Shown here one piece after another: positions 45,868 through 56,100 of a stretch of 64,000 nucleotides of DNA. The DNA lies in assembly GCA_027625915.1 (NCBI GenBank), contig JANTQA010000033.1, positions 10,168,001 to 10,232,000 of the forward strand. Direction: 5' to 3'. The stretch's first letter is position 1. Each line of letters opens with the position of its first letter. This DNA comes from Anaeramoeba flamelloides (taxonomy: Eukaryota > Metamonada > Anaeramoebidae). The notes below the pieces were generated by a model that did not search any database, was not told where the DNA came from, and saw nothing but the letters and a program-made list of their open reading frames with translations. The translations under genes and the position numbers were made by a program.

Positions 45868-46757
45868 GAGGAAATTACAAAAAGGCGGGAAATTTCCATT
45901 TTTCTTGTCAATTGAAAATATTAGGAACAATTCAAAATTTTTCACATATTATAGATAAATATATGTATTAATTATCAAGTAACCATTAATGGTTCTAAGT
46001 CAGATATTGTTTAAATATTCTGAATATATCAATTTACCATTTGGTAAATGTAGAATACAAAAATAAATAAGAAATATTCTAAATAATCTCAGTAAAACTG
46101 ATTAACAATTCTATTCTAATAGATTGGAATTATTCCTTAGATAACTGAAAAATTGTTTAAAAAATATTTATTGGTGAATTTCTATGTTTTCATATTTCTT
46201 AAAAATAACCGTTTTATTTTTCTTTAGATCTTTTCTTGAATAATTTTTTCAAAATTTTAAATATCGATAATATAACTATGGAAATTTTTTTGACAAAAAA
46301 ATTAGATTTACTTTTTTTAATTTAGATTCTAAAGTAATCAAACACCTTTTTCAAATTACAATTCATTCATATATTTTCAATTAATAAAAATGGTTCTGAT
46401 TTTTATAATTTATCATAAAACTTAGATTTTAAATACAAGAAATCTTCTCTATTTATTTTGAAGATTTTGTTTTGTTTGTTTTCTAAGTAATAATTCCAAT
46501 CTATTAGAATTGGATTTTCAGTCTTATTTCTTGAGATTAATATAGAATATTTCTGATTTTTCTGTTTTCTACATTTTCCAAATGGTAATTGATATATTCA
46601 GAATATTTAATCAATACCCCACTTTGAATCGTTAATGGCTACTTGATAATTAATACATTTATTTATCTATAAAATGTGAAAATTTTTAAATTGTTTACTA
46701 ATATTTTCAATTGACCAGAAAAATGGAATTTCCTGTTTTTTTGAAATTTCTTGTTTT
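45868..46757. repeat. large foldback: ~275-bp inverted repeats with ~335-bp loop
   Basis: The left arm 45868-46146 and right arm 46483-46757 are inverted copies. Shared landmarks in order: AATTCCATTTTTCT(G/T)GTCAA-like, GTCAATTGAAAATATTAG, TTAATTATCAAGTA, AATATTCTGAATATATCAAT, TACCATTTGG, TTCTAATAGATTGGAATTAT. Identity looks high with small indels. No coding frame. It lies about 190 bp beyond the UDP-glucose dehydrogenase stop codon, so read-through transcripts could form a long double strand. Confidence 0.8.
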
Positions 46758-46950
46758 TTTTAGGTTTAAAAGTCAAAAGGGTTTCAATTTATTTTTAAAA
46801 AAGTCTAGTCATTTATACAAATAATTTTGCAGAAATAAATGAGATGAGAAAAAGGTAATAATTTATTTTAAAGTAAGATGTAATGGCATTGGAAAAAATT
46901 TGTGGTGGAACCCCAAAAAAAAATAAAAAAAAAATAAAAAAAAAAAAAAG

Positions 46951-48399
46951 TTATTTATTTTTAGGAAACCCGACAGAGTATATATTAAATCCAATTTTTT
47001 GAGCACTTTTGCGATTTATAATATTCCTGCCATCAAAAATATAGGAAGGGTGTATCATTTTTTGATAGCACTTAGATAAATCGATTTGAGTAAATTCATC
47101 CCATTCAGTTAAAACTACTAAAGCGTGAGAATCAATCACCGCATTTGAAACGGAATCGCAAATGATTAATTGGTTTTCGTTATATCCTTTTAGAGATAAT
47201 TTAATATGCTTTGGCTTTGCCTTTGGATCGTAAATCAATAAAATTGCACCTTCGCCAAGAAGATAATTACAAACATCGATTGCGGCTGATCCTCTCACGT
47301 CGTCTGTGTTTTTTTTAAAGGTGAAGCCTAAAATGGTAATTTTTTTATTTTCCAAATTTTGAAACATTGTGTCTGCGATATTCTTCGCAAAGCGCAGCTT
47401 TTGATGGTTGTTGAGCTCTAGTACACTTTTCCAATACTTTGCCACAACATATAAATGGTAGTGCTCACATAAATATATTAAATTTAAGATGTCCTTTTCA
47501 AAGCATGATCCTCCAAATCCTACACTTGCGTTTAAAAACCTGCTACCAATTCGCGGATCGGATCCCATGTTTTTTGAAACCTGGGTGACCTCTGCTCCAA
47601 TTTCTTCACAGATCTGGGAAATGGAGTTGATCGAGGAAACCCGTTGTGCAAGCATCGCGTTTGAAGTAAGTTTTGATAATTCCGTCGACCATGTGTTTGA
47701 AAAGAAGATTTTTTCTTCGGGAACCCATCCTTTATATAATTGCTTCAGCTGTTCTTGGGCGTATTTCCCAAACTCTGTATTTGGCCCGCCAATAAGTACT
47801 CGATCGGGGTGTTGTAAATTTTTAATAGCTGTACCCTCAGCTAAAAATTCAGGGTTTGATAAAACTACAATTTGTTTTTGTTTTTTTTTATTTTCCTTTG
47901 TTGTTTCGTTTTCATTTTCTTTTTCATTTTCGGTTTCTTTTTCGGTTTCGTTTTTGTTGTATTCCTGAAGAAAGTTTGTGATTTTTTGTGCAGTGCCCAC
48001 GGGCACCGTGGACTTTTCAATTACAATCACCTTTTCATTTTTTGCATATTTTGCGATCAGACGACAACAGCTTTCAATATAAGACAAATTTGTTCCAATC
48101 CCCTTCATTTCACCTCTTTGTTTTGTTGGTGTGCCAACAGAAAGAAAAATGAGGGTGGCGTCTTTTAAAGTATTCTCAAAGTCTGTTGTGAAAAACAAAT
48201 TTTTATTTAGACATGTCTTTAATAACTTATTTAAGCCTGGTTCATAATAATTCGGCTTGAAATTGTTCCACCCCTTAATTCGTTCCTCATCAATGTCAAC
48301 AACATAAAAATCATGGGTTTTGCATTTTGATGCAAAGACAACTTGCGTACACCCACCAACTATTCCTGCCCCTAAACAAACAACTTTTTGGCTTGTCAT
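46951..48399 (-). CDS. UDP-glucose 6-dehydrogenase
   Basis: 482 residues, single exon, ATG at 48399. It oxidises UDP-glucose to UDP-glucuronate with two NAD+, in the cytosol, feeding surface-glycan or glycoconjugate synthesis. The N-terminal Rossmann fold starts with CLGAGIVGGCTQVVFA (GxGxxG) and VDIDEERI; FLSVGTPT, STVPVGTA and NPEFLAEGTA follow. K243 in ELSKLTSNAML and the catalytic C299 in GFGGSCFEKDI are present, with the C-terminal NAD-like domain GFTFKKNTDDVRGSAA and FDGRNI. Compared with the ~466-494-residue eukaryotic enzymes it has a low-complexity Glu/Asn/Lys insert at ~147-175 on the surface between STVPVGT and NPEFLAEG. All active-site motifs are intact. Residues read from sequence; role from the family. 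Confidence 0.96.
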   Translation of the reverse strand: MTSQKVVCLGAGIVGGCTQVVFASKCKTHDFYVVDIDEERIKGWNNFKPNYYEPGLNKLLKTCLNKNLFFTTDFENTLKDATLIFLSVGTPTKQRGEMKGIGTNLSYIESCCRLIAKYAKNEKVIVIEKSTVPVGTAQKITNFLQEYNKNETEKETENEKENENETTKENKKKQKQIVVLSNPEFLAEGTAIKNLQHPDRVLIGGPNTEFGKYAQEQLKQLYKGWVPEEKIFFSNTWSTELSKLTSNAMLAQRVSSINSISQICEEIGAEVTQVSKNMGSDPRIGSRFLNASVGFGGSCFEKDILNLIYLCEHYHLYVVAKYWKSVLELNNHQKLRFAKNIADTMFQNLENKKITILGFTFKKNTDDVRGSAAIDVCNYLLGEGAILLIYDPKAKPKHIKLSLKGYNENQLIICDSVSNAVIDSHALVVLTEWDEFTQIDLSKCYQKMIHPSYIFDGRNIINRKSAQKIGFNIYSVGFPKNK

Positions 48400-48573
48400 A
48401 AAAGATGAAAAATTAAAAAATGATAATTATAAATCAATCGTTTAGGAAATTTCCTGTTGAAAGAGATTTTGCTTTATCTCTTTTCTTCTGAGAAAAATGT
48501 TAGGTTGTTGGCAACAAGACTCTTTCTTGATGAAGTTAAAGAACAGTGAACCAAAAAAAAGTAGAAACAGTTT
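48400..48573. promoter_or_regulatory. 5' flank of the UDP-glucose dehydrogenase gene
   Basis: Short segment between the start codon and the upstream MITE, which sits about 175 bp away and therefore may overlap the promoter. No specific element is recognised. Confidence 0.25.
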
Positions 48574-48770
48574 CAGTCAGTTCCACTTTTAAGACATATA
48601 ATGTCAACCAATATTAAGGTACAAAAAATTCTCAAATTAAGGTACAAAATTTGGAATTTTTATTTTTACAAATTATTTTGCGAGAATCTGAATTTTGTGC
48701 ATTAATTTGAGTTTTTTTTTGTGTATTGAATTTCATTCAAAGTGGTGTGTCTTAAAAGTGGAATTGGCTG
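48574..48770. mobile_element. 197-bp palindromic MITE, family C copy 1
   Basis: The left end CAGTCAGTTCCACTTTTAAG complements the right end CTTAAAAGTGGAATTGGCTG (two mismatches). Internal ATTAAGGTACAAAAAATTCT and TGCATTAATTTGAG modules are also partly palindromic. TA follows the right end. CAGT termini with TA suggest a Tc1/mariner-type non-autonomous element. A second copy of identical length lies at 50729. Confidence 0.75.
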
Positions 48771-48929
48771 TATGTCTATTTACATTTTCAAAAAACAACT
48801 CGCATCTTGAAATTTCAAAAACCGAGGAAAAATCTGATTACAATAATGATAGAATTCACTAAGTATGCTATTTTTAAAAAATTAATTCTTGTTTTTAATG
48901 GTTTTGATCCAGTCTTCTCATTTTGGAAA

Positions 48930-49150
48930 AGTTAGGGACTCAAAAACACTTGACAACACTCTACCGAATACTCCCTAATTTCTAAATTTTCGTTTAGAAA
49001 TTTCAATAAAGAATAATAATTTTGGTTAGAATTAACGAATGACATAATAAATAATGAGTTCTTTGAATAATATCAAAGATATGATTCTTATTATTTTTAT
49101 TAATTTGAATTAATTCAATAATCTGAATTTTCAGATATTCTTTATATAAG
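48930..49150. repeat. hairpin unit joined to a decayed copy of the 29253-29530 segment
   Basis: CACTTGACAACACTCTACCG followed by CTCCCTAATTTCTAAATTTT and about 150 bp homologous to the coding-like segment at 29253-29530, here with several stops in the corresponding frame. Confidence 0.6.
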
Positions 49151-49334
49151 GGCACTTCCATAATATACTGGATATCTTCATCTATTTCTGAGTTATGGTA
49201 TTTTTTTGCATAAATTACAAGATTTTGTTTTTATTTTCTTTATATCATAAACATAAGAATATCTATTTCAATTGTTTATGGGGATTAACAGTACTAGCAT
49301 GGAAGTTGAACCTTTTCAATGTATATGTTGTTTA

Positions 49335-49415
49335 TCTTTAGTTTTTTTTTTTTTAATTTGAGAAATAAATGAATATTTAATAAATTTTCGGTGTATTTCT
49401 TAAATTAAAAAAAAA
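49335..49415. repeat. hairpin (family H)
   Basis: TTTAATTTGAGAAATAAATG and its complement TATTTCTTAAATTAAAAAAA around a short loop, as at 29722-29797. Confidence 0.7.
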
Positions 49416-49799
49416 ATGTCTAACTTCCCCACAATTGAAATAAATTTAATAAAATCTTTATTTATTTATAGAAAGGAGTAATTAAAGAAAAATCATCAAA
49501 TGAAAAAAAGATAAGAAGAAAAATAATTAAAATATATATAAAAAATAAATTTATCATTTTCATGACCAATTAGAAACTATCCCCGTCCTGAATACACAGG
49601 AGGGGCAAAAACCCGATTAAAAGTTTATCAATTATAGATAAAAATTCCACATTCCATGATTAATAATTGGTATTCCAAGGATCTCAGAGTGGGGGCACTG
49701 GTGCCCAAATTTATATATTTTTTAATATTTCAAAATTTTTTTGTTTCACTTTATTGTTATTATTTTTTCTTTATTACCTTAAGTTAAATTTAATAAAAT

Positions 49800-49970
49800 C
49801 TTTAATTTTTTTGCATTCTTTTGAATTCTCAAAATGTGTCATTAGTTTTTTTTCAGTTTCAGAAATTAAAAGAAAATTTTTTAATTTGATTTTTGGTTTC
49901 AAAAATTAAAAAAAAACATAGGATATTTGTCAACACTCTATGGTACTCGACAGCACCTGATGCCATAACT
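49800..49970. repeat. family H fragment
   Basis: Contains TTTTTTTCAGTTTCAGAAAT, its partial complement, and the unit CACTCTATGGTACTCGACAG. Degenerate copy. Confidence 0.5.
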
Positions 49971-50728
49971 TTTTGTTCATATTATTGTTTTTTCTAATAA
50001 TTTTAAATATTCCCCGCCTTTCCATCCCTACTAATTTATAATCAAGTATTCTCAAAATTAGTTTAGATTTACTTCTAATAATTATAAGTTATAAATTTAC
50101 CGAATAATATTTTCATTATCTTTTTTTGAAAACTTTAAATTTCTTGATATATACCAAAAACACATAATTTATAATTTATTTTTAAGTTTATATCTTCTTT
50201 TATAGATTGGAATTCTGAAATTTTTGACCTTTGTTTCGGTTTTATAGATTATCCTTGGAGAATGGGGGTTAACTTTAATAAAAATTTTTTTATTTATTCA
50301 AAGACCAATTTAGTAGAAATATTTTGAGTTGGATTAAATATAATACAAACCAATAAAATAAATAGTAAATATATATTCATTGAAAATTTATAGTTATACT
50401 CATTTAGAAAATTTTTGCAGACTCAAAATAATTTTGATGTTTTTAAACCGTCTTGTACTTTTTTAAAGTTTTTTTTTCTAAATGTTTCCTTCTCTCGACA
50501 AATTCTGAAATATTTTATTTTGAATAACGGGTTTTATTAGTAATTTTTATCAATATTTTGATTCATTTCAAATTCTTATATAATTATATATATATTGGGA
50601 TTAATTTTTTATCAATTTCTGGAATAGGTCCTTCCATTATTAAAATTAAGTACTCTGCAAACATTTGAATATTTTCGACTAAATCCCCAATTTATTCAAT
50701 TAAAAATGGCGGGTAAATCCAAACATTA
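49971..50728. other. AT-rich spacer
   Basis: No gene or repeat recognised. Confidence 0.4.
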
Positions 50729-50925
50729 CAGCCAGTTCCACTTTGTGGGGCATAAAAGTTCAACTAAATTTAAAGCTCAAAAAAATCTTCAATTAAGGAA
50801 TATTTTGGAATTTTTACAAACTCAAATTATATTACCAGAATTTGAGTATTGTGCCTTAATTTGAAGATTTTTTTTTGTGTCTTAAATTTAGTTGACATTG
50901 TGTGTCTTAAAAGTGGAACTGACTG
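50729..50925. mobile_element. 197-bp palindromic MITE, family C copy 2
   Basis: Starts CAGCCAGTTCCACTTTG just after a TA, ends GTGGAACTGACTG. Inner modules CTTCAATTAAGGAATATTTT and GCCTTAATTTGAAGATTTTT are inverted. Same length as copy 1 but the two differ at many bases, so they are old. Confidence 0.75.
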
Positions 50926-51200
50926 ATATTGAATTGTACTTAATTACATGAAATTTGTTATTTATCTCTAAAAGTGTAAAAAATCTATTTTTTACAGCAT
51001 TCTTATTTACTCTTTTAGACAGTAATCAAAAAAAAAAATCCTACCGGGTAACTATAATCCATATTTGAAAGATAATCTTTGCTTTTTTTTTTCTTATTGT
51101 TATAATAATCTAATATCCAATTAACTACACAAAAGTCTCTCTATTTTCAAATCAATTTTGAAACTAAATCCCTTTACATTTTCAGTAAAATTTAAATTAA

Positions 51201-51888
51201 AGGTCTAGTCATTACGGTGAAATTTTTTTTTCTCAAATGGAAAAAAACTTTTTTGTAATTTTTATGAGGACCTAACACCAATCAAAAATCAACCAACCTC
51301 TGATGTACAATCGATCTCCAAAAATCAACAACAAAAGATGAGGACATTTTTAGAAAAAAGTGCCAAGGAGCGACACTCAAATTCCAATTAGAATGGTTGT
51401 CAATTACAATTTTGAAAACAACTATGTCAGTTTTGAAGTGTCTCTCTTTGGCACTTTTTGAGATCTTGGTGATTTTTTTTTTTCTTTTTTTTCGTTTTTC
51501 AAATGAGTTATTTTTATTTCAAGAATATCACAATATCCTTACTTGGTCAAATTTAGAGGGTTACAAAATAACCACAAATCAGATTAAATCGAATCAAATT
51601 GATTGCGAACTTCAAGAAAGTAATTTGTTTTAGATTAAAGAAATTTAACCATTTGGAATTAGAAAATGAGAAAAGAAGAATTTTTTTTTTTAAATTTTGA
51701 TTTTTTGAAATTGAAAACTCTTTTAGACTTATTTTTATTTCGTGAATTTTCTGTCAAAGAGATCCAATGAAATTTTTTTTTGTTATTTGAATTTTGTCAA
51801 CCAAAAGAAAGGGCTATTTCCCAATACCCTTTTTGGTATCGGGTCACCCCGTGGAGATGAAGCATTTTCATGATAAATGACTAGATCG
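51201..51888 (+). mobile_element. family A TTAA MITE, copy 3 (688 bp)
   Basis: TTAA at 51197-51200 and 51889-51892. Left end AGGTCTAGTCATTACGGTGA, right end GATAAATGACTAGATCG. It is uninterrupted and serves as the reference for the insertion into copy 1. The short frames inside it are not genes. Confidence 0.85.
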
Positions 51889-52568
51889 TTAAGAATGAAA
51901 TTTGTTCAAAATTATTCAGAGTATTCTCAATTTTTTGAATTTTTGATGATAAAAATATGGAAAAATTTTATCAAAAATTTACTCCATTTTTTGAGATAAT
52001 TTTTTTAAGTTGATCGACTATTTTTAGGATTTCTCATTAAATAATAGAACTTTGAAAACAATATCATATTTAATATGGGTTTATTGTTGGTTTATTTGAT
52101 CCATTGATGTATAGATCTTCTAGAACTAAAAGAACACTTTTTATTTTAAAACATGAATTAAACTTTTCTGAACATTTTATTTTAAGGACTACGTTTGCAA
52201 TTCAACAATTTTTCTCAACCTGATATGTTCCAATCTCATTTTTAATATAAAGGAATGATCTTTAAAATATTCTCCAATTTGGATCAAAAAATCATTTTGT
52301 GTCATTTTTTAGATGAAAAATGAAAAAGAAATTTTGAGATACGTGAACTCGAACACCTTGTTAAGGAAGGTGAAAATGAAAAAGAAAAATAACCACGAGT
52401 TTCTTACACAAAAAAATACTTCTGAATAAACAACTTTAAATCTAAATGATAGTGTTGTCAAAGATTTTTGATCATTGAGTTACTTTGAATTGTTACATTG
52501 TCTCCACAAACAACTAACCCGTTCCAACCCTCAGAAAAAAATTATAAAACAACTAAATTGGTTGTCTA

Positions 52569-52751
52569 TTATAAAAGTGTGTTTTTTGAAATATCAAATT
52601 CAATTTCGATCTTAAGATTAAAATTTGCAACTTCTCTTACTTCATTAGAGTTATTTTTTTTGTAAAAACCAAAACAAAAATTAAATTTTCTCAAAAGAAA
52701 AAAAATCACAAAAATCACAGAAATCTCAAGAATTGGAATCACAGAAACCAT
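52569..52751 (-). CDS. possible 60-residue membrane microprotein
   Basis: ATG at 52751. An N-terminal hydrophobic segment (VIPILEISVIFVIFFLL) is followed by a basic/aromatic stretch and a polar tail (NSNEVREVANFNLKIEIEF). It could be a signal-anchored peptide, but such short frames arise often in AT-rich DNA. Unrecognised. Confidence 0.2.
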   Translation of the reverse strand: MVSVIPILEISVIFVIFFLLRKFNFCFGFYKKNNSNEVREVANFNLKIEIEFDISKNTLL

Positions 52752-53121
52752 GGAAACTTGAAAGTATTTTTCGATCTTTGTTTTTCAATTGTTTAAAGCT
52801 GAGATTTTAACAATTTTAGAAATTGAAGATCCACGTTAATGTATAGCATTTTTTAGAATTTATTTGTCAATTTCCCAAAGCAAAAAATGGATAACTTGTC
52901 TTTAATCTTCTATTTTAAATTTTATAGTTTATGATGAGCTTTAAAAACCCTTTTATGGGTTGTTCTACAAAATAAAATTTCAGAATAGAAAATCAATTTC
53001 AAGGTCTTATAAATTTTCACGGTAGTGCTGGAACAAGCTGTATTAACTAACAAAGCCGCGTGATTATGTATTATTTTACTTTTTGTTTATTTTGCTTTTG
53101 TTCTTTTTGTTTTTCCTTGAA

Positions 53122-53337
53122 TTAAATCTCCCAGCAATTACTAAGAGGGGGGTGTTTCTTCTGATTGTTTGTGGAACAACACGATCCATGCCAAACGTAC
53201 TTCACTTTTTTTAATGCTTTTTTGATAAAATTTTTTTTGTTTGGATCGTTTCTCTCAAAACCAATTGGTTGTATCAAGAGAAATTGGGTTGAGGTTGTGT
53301 GGGAAAGGTTTTGAAGAATTTTTAATTTTCGGATCAT
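53122..53337 (-). CDS. possible small basic Cys-containing protein
   Basis: 71 codons from ATG at 53337. The start MIRKLKILQNLSHTTSTQF is basic and Ser/Thr-rich like an organelle presequence; then FLLIQPIGFERNDPNKKNF, ALKKVKYVWHGSCCSTNNQ and KKHPPLSNCWEI. GC content is higher than the flanks. A GTAATT near the end could be a donor, in which case the protein continues. I do not recognise it. Confidence 0.35.
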   Translation of the reverse strand: MIRKLKILQNLSHTTSTQFLLIQPIGFERNDPNKKNFIKKALKKVKYVWHGSCCSTNNQKKHPPLSNCWEI

Positions 53338-53640
53338 TTGGATTTAATAATTGCAAAAATAAGTCAGTTTTTATTATTTTAAAAAAAAATATTGTGTCAG
53401 TTGAGAAAAAATGATAATTCAATTTTGGGAAATGAGGATTTTAGTGGATTTAATCCAAATCCAAACACTTTATCGTACACACTATTCAAAAAATGTCTTT
53501 CTTGTAAAACAACAGACTTTTTCATCAAAAATTTTTCACTTTTCTCCTTATTGACGCTCTATGTCATTTTTTAAAACCTTCTCAGCTTATCTCAGAATCA
53601 GAAAAATAAACTATTTAAATGGTCAACAATGTGTAAGGGT

Positions 53641-55344
53641 TTTAAAAAATGACCTTCTATGTCATTTTTTCAAAAAGTCGATTTTTCGCAACCTTCTTTG
53701 TCATTTTGAGATATGAGTCTAAAAAATTCAGACCTTTTTAGGAAAAATTTGACATTTTTTCCTTCTCAGATCTCACTGAATAAAATTTTGTGAGATTTAC
53801 AAACTAACAAACCCTCTTCAAAATACACTGATACTTAAAATTTCAATTGCAAACGTCGTCGTTAACAATAGTATTGGATTAACAATAAAAACAAAAAAGA
53901 CATTTTTAAAAAGAGTCAAATATAACCAAGCACAAATAAAAATTTTTATTGATCACCTAAAACTATTCAATTCAGATTTCCCCAAAAACAAAAAAAAAAT
54001 TCATTTTTAAACAATATTAAAATCAATACAAAGCTGAAAATCGATCACCTAAAAACCAAAAGAGTATTTGTACACCTTTACCAAAAGATAATCATTTATT
54101 CATTCTTGTGGAATTGTAAACCTTAAGAATTATCCAAATTTTATGATCATTAAATATAACTTTTACAGTGCGAAAGATTGACACATTAACTTTAACGAAT
54201 GTTTAACCAAGAAATGGTGTTTTGTTAAATATTTGAGTTTTTTTGACAAGATTTTGTCATTTGTTACAACTCTATTTTTACAATCAAAATTAAAAATTCA
54301 CTTTGAAGAAGTTTCAAAATCAATATATTCTCGTTTTACTTACTTTTCCTCTTCATATTTAAATATTCGTGAGTCGATGGCAATAGTATAAATATACTTG
54401 CAAATAAAGTAGAAATAAGATCACTAAGAGGGAAACAATCTTTGGAAATTTATCTTGTTTTGTTCTTGAAGTTTGCAAAGTTTAGTGATCTCTGTTATTT
54501 TTATTTTCCTTCAAAATCCAATACAACCCAAAATTTGTAATATTTGGTCTTACCTTGAAAACATATTCTTTTAAACAATTTTTTCTCTTTGTGGCAATTC
54601 GTTTCAAAACATACAGAAGATAAAAATATGAATGTCTGTAAAAAACTCTTCATTTCTTTTTTAAAATTTATCTTAAGAACACTATTTATTGTTGATATCA
54701 TGTTATCAGTTTATACTGTGTTTCTTTGTCTTTGTAGATTCACTATTTTGATCATTGGATAATTTTGAATTCTTATAAATTCAAAATGATGTTTTATCGG
54801 AACAAAAAATATGTCATTAAAAAAATGAAAACAAAATTTTTTTTTAAATGGTTCTTCCAAAAACAAAAGAAAAATTTGTGGCTAATAATTATTGAATACA
54901 CAGTAAACCATTAAGATTCTCAATTGTTTCCCTTCCTTCCATTATAAATCTATATTTATTATTTTATTCTTGAGAAAGCAAATTTATAAACTTCAAAAAT
55001 TTATTTAGTTCCCCAGAACAACCTAAACCCCCTCGCTTCATATAAAGAGCTTTTCCACAAATACAAACAATAAAATAAATTAGTTTTGTTAGTCAAGAAA
55101 AGAGAATAAAAAAGAAAGAATTTTGTCTTGAAATTTCAAAAATATTATATTTTGTGACTGAAAAAATATTTACTCTTGTAATTTGGACAAGAAAAAATCA
55201 TTTTTACAAAAATATTTTCCTTATATTGGCTTAGTTATTTTTTTTGGAATTAAATATTTATTCCTTTCAACTCTCTTCTAATTTTTAACTTCAACCTATT
55301 TTTTGTTTGATCCTCCCGAATTGAAACCAAAAGATTAAATAAAT
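53641..55344. other. AT-rich spacer
   Basis: A short triplicated motif, CTTCTATGTCATTTTTT-like (about 53555, 53653 and 53698), and stretches distantly similar to 57060-57630 (GTACACCTTTACCAAAAGAT at 54070). No gene called. Confidence 0.35.
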
Positions 55345-56100
55345 ATGAATATAAAACAAAAAGGATCTTCCGAAATTATACCAAGTGTTCTTCCAAATTT
55401 TTATGACTTACAATTAGATTTTGCAAGGTACCTGTATTCAACCTATTCATTTGAGAACAAATTTTTACTAACTGACATTATTACTGGCTTTGCGTCAAGC
55501 TGTAGGACTCGAAAGGAATACGAGCATACAAACGGATCAGAACGGTTACTGCAAAAAAGACTTTTGGAGGTTTGTCAAATCTTTGTCCAAAACGGAGTCT
55601 TGCTGGTGAGTACACAAAAAACAAATAATTCAAATACCAACCAAAATAACAACTTTGGTTCAGCAACAGCCAACAACATTTTTGGTCTTTCTTTGGCTGA
55701 CAAATATTCAATAAGTGTCTATTGGACAAACATATTGGAAAAACTTTTTGATTCCCAATTTATTAAAAGAGACAGTAACCACGTTATTTCGGAAACTACT
55801 CGCCTGAACAAAACAATTGCCATGATCAGCTATTTAACTTTGAGTGAGCTTCAAAAAGGTTTGTGCTTTTCAAAATTTACCAAAACTTATATTCACCCTT
55901 TTTTTTTTTTTTTCTTTCTCCTCTTTTTTTTTGTTTGTTTTAATCCTTTTTTGTTCGAAAGAGATTCGTTTGGACTTCTTTTTCTTTTTCTTTTTTTTTT
56001 TTTTGATTCAAACCAAAAACAAAAAGAAACTATTCTGAACACCTGCTATTTTTTCATTTCTGAAAAAAAAAAACAATTATCAAGATTCAAATTTTTGTGA
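55345..56100 (+). CDS. unknown protein with a winged-helix-like N-terminus, probable intron
   Basis: ATG at 55345. Read straight through it gives 251 residues, but 55859-56026 is a T-rich, Phe-coding stretch bounded by AAAAAG|GTTTGT and ACAAAAAG|AAACT; removing it keeps phase and gives 195 residues (...LTLSELQKETILNTCYFF). Residues ~15-85 (NFYDLQLDFARYLYSTYSF, KFLLTDIITGFASSC, RLLQKRLLEVCQIFVQNGVL) look like a small helical or winged-helix domain of the DP/E2F shape, but the RRxYD DNA-contact motif is absent. The second part (LADKYSISVYWTNILEKLF) is unassigned. Clear gene, function unknown. Confidence 0.65.
   Translation: MNIKQKGSSEIIPSVLPNFYDLQLDFARYLYSTYSFENKFLLTDIITGFASSCRTRKEYEHTNGSERLLQKRLLEVCQIFVQNGVLLVSTQKTNNSNTNQNNNFGSATANNIFGLSLADKYSISVYWTNILEKLFDSQFIKRDSNHVISETTRLNKTIAMISYLTLSELQKGLCFSKFTKTYIHPFFFFFFLLFFFVCFNPFLFERDSFGLLFLFLFFFFDSNQKQKETILNTCYFFISEKKKQLSRFKFL

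Larger units (their letters stand above)
51893..53640. other. spacer with several unresolved coding-like pieces
   Basis: Four short frames have protein-like composition: plus 52313-52432 (ATG; KEILRYVNSNTLLRKVKMKK, after GTCATTTTTTAG), minus 52569-52751, minus 53122-53337 and plus 53392-53574. They point in both directions and cannot be joined by eye, so either small genes or eroded exons lie here. Confidence 0.3.
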
